64,000 nt of DNA from assembly GCA_963556495.2 (NCBI GenBank), contig OY747713.1, positions 44,037,461-44,101,460 of the forward strand, read 5' to 3'. The translations under genes and the position numbers were made by a program. Positions 55,866 through 64,000 of the stretch are shown piece by piece. Numbering within the stretch: position 1 is the first letter of the stretch; each line of letters begins with the position of its first letter. This stretch comes from Valencia hispanica. Taxonomy: Eukaryota > Chordata > Actinopteri > Cyprinodontiformes > Valenciidae. Below the pieces are notes generated by a model. That model was not told where the DNA came from. It saw only the letters and a program-made list of their open reading frames with translations, and made no database searches.

Positions 55866-56770
55866 ACAACCCCTTGCCTTTTCCAAGCAGACTGTACTAA
55901 AAGAGTTGATGTTTCAGGAGGAAGATCTTTTGACTCCTGACTACAGTGATTCCGGTGTTTAAATTTGAACAGGTAACAAGTTAATTTTGCCGGTAGTCAC
56001 TGTGAAAGTAGAACTTTGCTGAACTCTAAATCAAACTCCAAGTGCTCTAAGCCATTGGTGGATTTTCAATCCAAATGTACCTGCAAAGCTACAGTATGAG
56101 GTCAGAATGGCAGAGCGGTCAAAGGCGCTGCATTCAGGTCGCCATCTCCCCTTGAGGCGTGGTTTCAACCCACTTCTGACATCCTTGTATGATTTCAATG
56201 AGGTGATACACAAACACACTGTGCTTTATGGGATCATATTTTGGCAAGAAGATGTTTGCAAAGTTTCCGCTTGCTTGGTTAAAGGCAGAATAAGAGTCTC
56301 TGGTCAGATAGGCCAACATCCGTCAGAGATGTCAGAGACCTCGCTAGGTGTAATGGCAGTGGTATACTCTAGAATTTGCTTAAGTAAGCACTATAGTACC
56401 TGAACACATCATAAACACGATGTGTTTTGTGAAAAGGCATTACATGCTTCTCTTTATCTTGGATGCATGTCCCTTTTCAAAGTCCTCAAATGTTTACCAT
56501 TGAACTTTGTAGATGTATGCCGATATTATATGTTTTATACAAAGCTTGTATCACTGCTATACGTAAATAGGGACCACAGAAATGCACAGAATACCTATTG
56601 GTGGTATAAAACAAATACATACTGTAGGTATAAACTGGAGCAAAATGTGGTCCATTTTCCAGGTTGTTACAAGCTAAACTGTCGACAAAGTCCATGTCAA
56701 ATTCACATGTGCTCTTCAAGCTTCCGTAGGTACAGTTTGCAGAAGTGCCTGCATCACATATCCATGAGAC

Positions 56771-56853
56771 GTCAGGATGGCCGAGCGGTCGAAGGCGCTG
56801 CGTTCAGGTCGCAGTCTCCCCTGGAGGCGTGGGTTCGAATCCCACTTCTGACA
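56771..56853 (+). tRNA. tRNA-Leu(CAG), array 2 copy 17 (type B unit)
   Basis: Consensus, intact. Confidence 0.95.
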
Positions 56854-57758
56854 ACAACCCCTTGCCTTTTCCAAGCAGACTGTACTAAAAGAGTTGATGT
56901 TTAAGGAGGAAGATCTTTTGACTCCTGACTACAGTGATTCCGGTGTTTCAATTTGAACAGGTAACAAGTTAATTTTGCCAGTAGTCACTGTGAAAGTAGA
57001 ACTTTGCTGAATTCTAAATCAAACTCCAAGTGCTCTAAGCCATTGGTGGATTTTCAATCCAAAGGTACCTGCAAAGCTACAGTATGAGGTCAGGATGGCA
57101 GAGCGGTCAAAGGCGCTGCGTTCAGGTCGCCGTCTCCCCTTGAGGCGTGGTTTCAACCCACTTCTGACATCCTTGTATGATTTCAATGAGGTGATACACA
57201 AACACACTGTGCTTTATGAGATCATATTTTGGCAAGAAGATGTTTGCAAAGTTTCTGCTTGCTTGGTTAAAGGCAGAACAAGAGTCTCTGGTCAGATAAG
57301 CCAACATCTGTCAGAGATGTCAGAGACCTCGCTAGGTGTAATGGCAGTGGTTTACTCTAGAATTTGCTTAATTAAGCACTATAGTGCTTGAACACACCAT
57401 AAACAGGATGTGTTTTGTGAAAAGGCATTACATGCTTCTCTTTATCTTGGATGCATGTCCCTTTTCAAAGTCCTCAAATGTTTACCATTGAACTTTGTAG
57501 ATGTATGCCGATATTATATGTTTTATACAAAGCTTGTATCACTGCTATACGTAAATAGGGACCACAGAAATGCACAGAATACCTATTGGCGGTATAAAAC
57601 AAATACATACTGTAGGTATAAACTGGAGCAAAATGTGGTCCATTTTCCAGGTTGTTACAAGCTAAACTGTCGACAAAGTCCATGTCAAATTCACATGTGC
57701 TCTTCAAGCTTCCGTAGGTACAGTTTGCAGAAGTGCCTGCATCACATATCCATGAGAC

Positions 57759-57841
57759 GTCAGGATAGCCGAGCGGTCGAAGGCGCTGCGTTCAGGTCGC
57801 AGTCTCCCCTGGAGGTGTGGGTTCGATTCCCACTTCTGACA
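57759..57841 (+). tRNA. tRNA-Leu(CAG), array 2 copy 18 (type C unit), A-box change
   Basis: TAGCCGAGCGG replaces TGGCCGAGCGG, breaking one D-stem pair and altering the A box. The T loop is TTCGATT. Possibly inactive. Confidence 0.7.
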
Positions 57842-58746
57842 ACAACCCCTTGCCTTTTCCAAGCAGACTGTACTAAAAGAGTTGATGTTTAAGGAGGAAG
57901 ATCTTTTGACTCCTGACTACAGTGATTCCGGTGTTTCAATTTGAACAGGTAACAAGTTAATTTTGCCAGTAGTCACTGTGAAAGTAGAACTTTGCTGAAT
58001 TCTAAATCAAACTCCAAGTGCTCTAAGCCATTGGTGGATTTTCAATCCAAAGGTACCTGCAAAGCTACAGTATGAGGTCAGGATGGCAGAGCGGTCAAAG
58101 GCGCTGCGTTCAGGTCGCCGTCTCCCCTTGAGGCGTGGTTTCCACCCACTTCTGACATCCTTGTATGATTTCAATGAGGTGATACACAAACACACTGTGC
58201 TTTATGAGATCATATTTTGGCAAGAAGATGTTTGCAAAGTTTCCGCTTGCTTGGTTAAAGGCAGAACAAGAGTCTCTGGTCAGATAAGCCAACATCTGTC
58301 AGAGATGTCAGAGACCTCGCTAGGTGTAATGGCAGTGGTTTACTCTAGAATTTGCTTAAGTAAGCACTATAGTGCTTGAACACACCATAAACAGGATGTG
58401 TTTTGTGAAAAGGCATTACATGCTTCTCTTTATCTTGGATGCATGTCCCTTTTCAAAGTCCTCAAATGTTTACCATTGAACTTTGTAGATGTATGCCGAT
58501 ATTATATGTTTTATACAAAGCTTGTATCACTGCTATACGTAAATAGGGACCACAGAAATGCACAGAATACCTATTGGCGGTATAAAACAAATACATACTG
58601 TAGGTATAAACTGGAGCAAAATGTGGTCCATTTTCCAGGTTGTTACAAGCTAAACTGTCGACAAAGTCCATGTCAAATTCACATGTGCTCTTCACGCTTC
58701 CGTAGGTACAGTTTGCAGAAGTGCCTGCATCACATATCCATGAGAC

Positions 58747-58829
58747 GTCAGGATGGCCGAGCGGTCGCAGGCGCTGCGTTCAGGTCGCAGTCTCCCCTGG
58801 AGGCGTGGGTTCGAATCCCACTTCTGCCA
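58747..58829 (+). tRNA. tRNA-Leu(CAG), array 2 copy 19, acceptor mismatch
   Basis: TTCTGCC on the 3' side gives a T2-C71 mismatch. D loop A to C, as in copy 4. Confidence 0.75.
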
Positions 58830-59734
58830 ACAACCCCTTGCCTTTTCCAAGCAGACTGTACTAAAAGAGTTGATGTTTCAGGAGGAAGATCTTTTGACTC
58901 CTGACTACAGTGATTCCGGTGTTTAAATTTGAACAGGTAACAAGTTAATTTTGCCGGTAGTCACTGTGAAAGTAGAACTTTGCTGAACTCTAAATCAAAC
59001 TCCAAGTGCTCTAAGCCATTGGTGGATTTTCAATCCAAATGTACCTGCAAAGCTACAGTATGAGGTCAGAATGGCAGAGCGGTCAAAGGCGCTGCATTCA
59101 GGTCGCCTTCTCCCCTTGAGGCGTGGTTTCAACCCACTTCTGACATCCTTGTATGATTTCAATGAGGTGATACACAAACACACTGTGCTTTATGGGATCA
59201 TATTTTGGCAAGAAGATGTTTGCAAAGTTTCCGCTTGCTTGGTTAAAGGCAGAATAAGAGTCTCTGGTCAGATAGGCCAACATCCGTCAGAGATGTCAGA
59301 GACCTCGCTAGGTGTAATGGCAGTGGTATACTCTAGAATTTGCTTAAGTAAGCACTATAGTACCTGAACACATCATAAACACGATGTGTTTTGTGAAAAG
59401 GCATTACATGCTTCTCTTTATCTTGGATGCATGTCCCTTTTCAAAGTCCTCAAATGTTTACCATTGAACTTTGTAGATGTATGCCGATATTATATGTTTT
59501 ATACAAAGCTTGTATCACTGCTATACGTAAATAGGGACCACAGAAATGCACAGAATACCTATTGGCGGTATAAAACAAATACATACTGTAGGTATAAACT
59601 GGAGCAAAATGTGGTCCATTTTCCAGGTTGTTACAAGCTAAACTGTCGACAAAGTCCATGTCAAATTCACATGTGCTCTTCAAGCTTCCGTAGGTACAGT
59701 TTGCAGAAGTGCCTGCATCACATATCCATGAGAC

Positions 59735-59817
59735 GTCAGGATGGCCGAGCGGTCGAAGGCGCTGCGTTCAGGTCGCAGTCTCCCCTGGAGGTGTGGGTTC
59801 GAATCCCACTTCTGACA
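59735..59817 (+). tRNA. tRNA-Leu(CAG), array 2 copy 20
   Basis: GGAGGTGTGGG variant, stems intact. Confidence 0.93.
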
Positions 59818-60722
59818 ACAACCCCTTGCCTTTTCCAAGCAGACTGTACTAAAAGAGTTGATGTTTAAGGAGGAAGATCTTTTGACTCCTGACTACAGTG
59901 ATTCCGGTGTTTCAATTTGAACAGGTAACAAGTTAATTTTGCCAGTAGTCACTGTGAAAGTAGAACTTTGCTGAATTCTAAATCAAACTCCAAGTGCTCT
60001 AAGCCATTGGTGGATTTTCAATCCAAAGGTACCTGCAAAGCTACAGTATGAGGTCAGGATGGCAGAGCGGTCAAAGGCGCTGCGTTCAGGTCGCCGTCTC
60101 CCCTTGAGGCGTGGTTTCAACCCACTTCTGACATCCTTGTATGATTTCAATGAGGTGATACACAAACACACTGTGCTTTATGAGATCATATTTTGGCAAG
60201 AAGATGTTTGCAAAGTTTCCGCTTGCTTGGTTAAAGGCAGAACAAGAGTCTCTGGTCAGATAAGCCAACATCTGTCAGAGATGTCAGAGACCTCGCTAGG
60301 TGTAATGGCAGTGGTTTACTCTAGAATTTGCTTAAGTAAGCACTATAGTGCTTGAACACACCATAAACAGGATGTGTTTTGTGAAAAGGCATTACATGCT
60401 TCTCTTTATCTTGGATGCATGTCCCTTTTCAAAGTCCTCAAATGTTTACCATTGAACTTTGTAGATGTATGCCGATATTATATGTTTTATACAAAGCTTG
60501 TATCACTGCTATACGTAAATAGGGACCACAGAAATGCACAGAATACCTATTGGCGGTATAAAACAAATACATACTGTAGGTATAAACTGGAGCAAAATGT
60601 GGTCCATTTTCCAGGTTGTTACAAGCTAAACTGTCGACAAAGTCCATGTCAAATTCACATGTGCTCTTCAAGCTTCCGTAGGTACAGTTTGCAGAAGTGC
60701 CTGCATCACATATCCATGAGAC

Positions 60723-60805
60723 GTCAGGATGGCCGAGCGGTCGAAGGCGCTGCGTTCAGGTCGCAGTCTCCCCTGGAGGTGTGGGTTCAAATCCCACTTC
60801 TGACA
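60723..60805 (+). tRNA. tRNA-Leu(CAG), array 2 copy 21
   Basis: GGAGGTGTGGG and T loop TTCAAAT. Confidence 0.9.
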
Positions 60806-61710
60806 ACAACCTCTTGCCTTTTCCAAGCAGACTGTACTAAAAGAGTTGATTTTTAAGGAGGAAGATCTTTTGACTCCTGACTACAGTGATTCCGGTGTTT
60901 CAATTTGAACAGGTAACAAGTTAATTTTGCCAGTAGTCACTGTGAAAGTAGAACTTTGCTGAACTCTAAATCAAACTCCAAGTGCTCTAAGCCATTGGTG
61001 GATTTTCAATCCAAAGGTACCTGCAAAGCTACAGTATGTGGTCAGAATGGCAGAGCGGTCAAAGGCGCTGCATTCAGGTCGCCGACTCCCCTTGAGGCGT
61101 GGTTTCAACCCCCTTCTGACATCCTTGTATGATTTCAATGAGGTGATACACAAACACACTGTGCTTTATGGGATCATATTTTGGCAAGAAGATGTTTGCA
61201 AAGTTTCCGCTTGTTTGGTTAAAGGCAGAATAAGAGTCTCTGGTCAGATAGGCCAACATCCGTCAGAGATGTCAGAGACCTCGCTAGGTGTAATGGCAGT
61301 GGTATACTCTAGAATTTGCTTAAGTAAGCACTATAGTACCTGAACACACCATAAACAGGATGTGTTTTGTGAAAAGGCATTACATGCTTCTCTTTATCTT
61401 GGATGCATGTCCCTTTTCAAAGTCCTCAAATGTTTACCATTGAACTTTGTAGATGTATGCCGATATTATATGTTTTATACAAAGCTTGTATCACTGCTAT
61501 ACGTAAATAGGGACCACAGAAATCCACAGAATACCTATTGGCGGTATAAAACAAATACATACTGTAGGTATAAACGGGAGCAAAATGTGGTCCATTTTCC
61601 AGGTTGTTACAAGCTAAACTGTCGACAAAGTCCATGTCAAATTCACATGTGCTCTTCACGCTTCCGTAGGTACAGTTTGCAGAAGTGCCTGCATCACATA
61701 TCCATGAGAC

Positions 61711-61793
61711 GTCAGGATGGCCGAGCGGTCGAAGGCGCTGCGTTCAGGTCGCAGTCTCCCCTGGAGGCGTGGGTTCGAATCCCACTTCTGACA
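61711..61793 (+). tRNA. tRNA-Leu(CAG), array 2 copy 22 (type A unit)
   Basis: Consensus, intact. Confidence 0.95.
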
Positions 61794-62698
61794 ACAACCC
61801 CTTGCCTTTTCCAAGCAGACTGTACTAAAAGAGTTGATGTTTCAGGAGGAAGATCTTTTGACTCCTGACTACAGTGATTCCGGTGTTAAAATTTGAACAG
61901 GTAACAAGTTAATTTTGCCGGTAGTCACTGTGAAAGTAGAACTTTGCTGAACTCTAAATCAAACTCCAAGTGCTCTAAGCCATTGGTGGATTTTCAATCC
62001 AAATGTACCTGCAAAGCTACAGTATGAGGTCAGAATGGCAGAGCGGTCAAAGGCGCTGCATTCAGGTCGCCATCTCCCCTTGAGGCGTGGTTTCAACCCA
62101 CTTCTGACATCCTTGTATGATTTCAATGAGGTGATACACAAACACACTGTGCTTTATGGGATCATATTTTGGCAAGAAGATGTTTGCAAAGTTTCCGCTT
62201 GCTTGGTTAAAGGCAGAATAAGAGTCTCTGGTCAGATAGGCCAACATCCGTCAGAGATGTCAGAGACCTCGCTAGGTGTAATGGCAGTGGTATACTCTAG
62301 AATTTGCTTAAGTAAGCACTATAGTACCTGAACACATCATAAACACGATGTGTTTTGTGAAAAGGCATTACATGCTTCTCTTTATCTTGGATGCATGTCC
62401 CTTTTCAAAGTCCTCAAATGTTTACCATTGAACTTTGTAGATGTATGCCGATATTATATGTTTTATACAAAGCTTGTATCACTGCTATACGTAAATAGGG
62501 ACCACAGAAATGCACAGAATACCTATTGGTGGTATAAAACAAATACATACTGTAGGTATAAACTGGAGCAAAATGTGGTCCATTTTCCAGGTTGTTACAA
62601 GCTAAACTGTCGACAAAGTCCATGTCAAATTCACATGTGCTCTTCAAGCTTCCGTAGGTACAGTTTGCAGAAGTGCCTGCATCACATATCCATGAGAC

Positions 62699-62781
62699 GT
62701 CAGGATGGCCGAGCGGTCGAAGGCGCTGCGTTCAGGTCGCAGTCTCCCCTGGAGGCGTGGGTTCGAATCCCACTTCTGACA
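62699..62781 (+). tRNA. tRNA-Leu(CAG), array 2 copy 23 (type B unit)
   Basis: Consensus, intact. Confidence 0.95.
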
Positions 62782-63686
62782 ACAACCCCTTGCCTTTTCC
62801 AAGCAGACTGTACTAAAAGAGTTGATGTTTAAGGAGGAAGATCTTTTGACTCCTGACTACAGTGATTCCGGTGTTTCAATTTGAACAGGTAACAAGTTAA
62901 TTTTGCCAGTAGTCACTGTGAAAGTAGAACTTTGCTGAATTCTAAATCAAACTCCAAGTGCTCTAAGCCATTGGTGGATTTTCAATCCAAAGGTACCTGC
63001 AAAGCTACAGTATGAGGTCAGGATGGCAGAGCGGTCAAAGGCGCTGCGTTCAGGTCGCCGTCTCCCCTTGAGGCGTGGTTTCAACCCACTTCTGACATCC
63101 TTGTATGATTTCAATGAGGTGATACACAAACACACTGTGCTTTATGAGATCATATTTTGGCAAGAAGATGTTTGCAAAGTTTCTGCTTGCTTGGTTAAAG
63201 GCAGAACAAGAGTCTCTGGTCAGATAAGCCAACATCTGTCAGAGATGTCAGAGACCTCGCTAGGTGTAATGGCAGTGGTTTACTCTAGAATTTGCTTAAT
63301 TAAGCACTATAGTGCTTGAACACACCATAAACAGGATGTGTTTTGTGAAAAGGCATTACATGCTTCTCTTTATCTTGGATGCATGTCCCTTTTCAAAGTC
63401 CTCAAATGTTTACCATTGAACTTTGTAGATGTATGCCGATATTATATGTTTTATACAAAGCTTGTATCACTGCTATACGTAAATAGGGACCACAGAAATG
63501 CACAGAATACCTATTGGCGGTATAAAACAAATACATACTGTAGGTATAAACTGGAGCAAAATGTGGTCCATTTTCCAGGTTGTTACAAGCTAAACTGTCG
63601 ACAAAGTCCATGTCAAATTCACATGTGCTCTTCAAGCTTCCGTAGGTACAGTTTGCAGAAGTGCCTGCATCACATATCCATGAGAC

Positions 63687-63769
63687 GTCAGGATGGCCGA
63701 GCGGTCGAAGGCGCTGCGTTCAGGTCGCAGTCTCCCCTGGAGGTGTGGGTTCGAATCCCACTTCTGACA
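63687..63769 (+). tRNA. tRNA-Leu(CAG), array 2 copy 24 (type C unit)
   Basis: GGAGGTGTGGG variant, stems intact. The next unit starts before the window ends. Confidence 0.93.
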
Positions 63770-64000
63770 ACAACCCCTTGCCTTTTCCAAGCAGACTGTA
63801 CTAAAAGAGTTGATGTTTAAGGAGGAAGATCTTTTGACTCCTGACTACAGTGATTCCGGTGTTTCAATTTGAACAGGTAACAAGTTAATTTTGCCAGTAG
63901 TCACTGTGAAAGTAGAACTTTGCTGAATTCTAAATCAAACTCCAAGTGCTCTAAGCCATTGGTGGATTTTCAATCCAAAGGTACCTGCAAAGCTACAGTA

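Larger units (their letters stand above)
40316..63097 (+). pseudogene. 24 broken tRNA-Leu copies, one per array 2 unit
   Basis: Each is 81 bp. The A box is altered to TGGCAGAGCGG in most copies. The anticodon stem is CTGCG/CGCCG with a T-C mismatch in most. The T arm has lost two bases (GTGGTTTCAACCCAC), so neither T loop nor B box is intact. Starts: 40316, 41303, 42291, 43279, 44265, 45252, 46239, 47227, 48215, 49203, 50191, 51170, 52158, 53146, 54134, 55113, 56101, 57089, 58077, 59065, 60053, 61041, 62029 and 63017. No TTTT follows within 30 nt. Confidence 0.9.
40316..64000 (+). repeat. tRNA-Leu satellite array 2: 24 units of about 988 bp, four-unit higher-order period
   Basis: Each unit holds a broken tRNA-Leu copy (81 bp), a block of about 589 bp not found in array 1, a tRNA-Leu(CAG) (83 bp), and about 234 bp of spacer homologous to array 1 spacer. 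Most units are 986-988 bp; two are 979 bp through a 9-bp deletion (GCAAAGTTT near 50345 and 54289). From about 47227 the units fall into types A, B, C, D by shared substitutions, repeating every 3943 bp: A at 47227, 51170 and 55113. After the third D (58077, without the deletion) come B-like 59065 and C-like 60053, then A 61041, B 62029, C 63017. The array runs off the right edge. Confidence 0.95.

Noticed and set aside
41688..63635. A 77-codon minus-strand open frame (MKSTCEFDMDF) repeated in array 2
   Set aside because: It is opposite to the plus-strand frame in the same block, with no motif. Its persistence is explained by array homogenisation.
40637..63820. A 160-168-codon plus-strand open frame repeated in nearly every array 2 unit, beginning MFCEKALHASLYLG
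   Set aside because: Its last third is a translation straight through the tRNA-Leu gene (DGRAVEGAAFRSQSPLEAWV), a known annotation artefact. The remainder lies in the homogenised block, has no recognisable domain, and the copies differ mostly by amino-acid-changing substitutions. A dN/dS test over the 24 copies would settle it.
26953..64000. A CRISPR array or bacterial tRNA island
   Set aside because: The repeats are hundreds of bases long and contain eukaryote-type tRNA genes without encoded CCA. The flanking elements are animal transposons.

Overview
The window is eukaryotic and almost certainly from a teleost fish. It holds Tc1/mariner, L2-clade LINE, tRNA-headed SINE, hAT, piggyBac-like and LTR retrotransposon sequence of kinds widespread in fish genomes, and no host protein-coding gene that I can recognise. 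A 200-base run of N (26753-26952) marks an assembly gap. No bacterial-type operon, CRISPR array or attachment site is present.

Left part (1-26752): a transposon graveyard with some young insertions. From the left: the 3' part of a Tc1-like element with an uninterrupted 334-residue DD34E transposase; a 5'-truncated L2 LINE on the minus strand, split by a 1.76-kb non-autonomous LTR retrotransposon with an exact 5-bp target duplication; further L2 pieces in both orientations; a retroposon nested in an L2-like fragment with a 12-bp target duplication; a 457-bp Harbinger-like MITE with TAA duplications; two hAT (BED-finger) remnants, one keeping a recognisable intron; a piggyBac-like remnant; a tRNA-headed SINE; and a decayed second Tc1 copy against the gap. 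Long stretches between them hold nothing I recognise.

Right part (26953-64000): two adjacent satellite-like arrays built from leucine tRNA genes. Array 1 (26953 to about 40315) has 42 tandem monomers of about 312-320 bp, each carrying one 83-nt tRNA-Leu-like sequence, all on the plus strand. They carry the anticodons AAG (18), CAG (18, all structurally damaged), GAG (3), TAG (1), AAA (1) and ACG (1). They are organised in a higher-order repeat of about 2848 bp (nine monomers). Array 2 (about 40316-64000, continuing off the right edge) has 24 units of about 988 bp. Each has one tRNA-Leu(CAG), mostly intact, one broken tRNA-Leu copy and a block of about 589 bp absent from array 1. Array 2 has its own higher-order period of about 3943 bp (four units).

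Working picture: the arrays expanded and were homogenised by unequal exchange or conversion. Array 1 shows an anticodon radiation on one tRNA-Leu body, together with a split in RNA polymerase III terminator placement. Array 2 arose when a block flanked by tRNA-Leu copies became part of the unit. Array 2 is the likely source of functional tRNA-Leu(CAG). In array 1 only six AAG copies look fully paired. The many repeated open frames across the arrays are translations through tRNA genes and homogenised spacer, not proteins.
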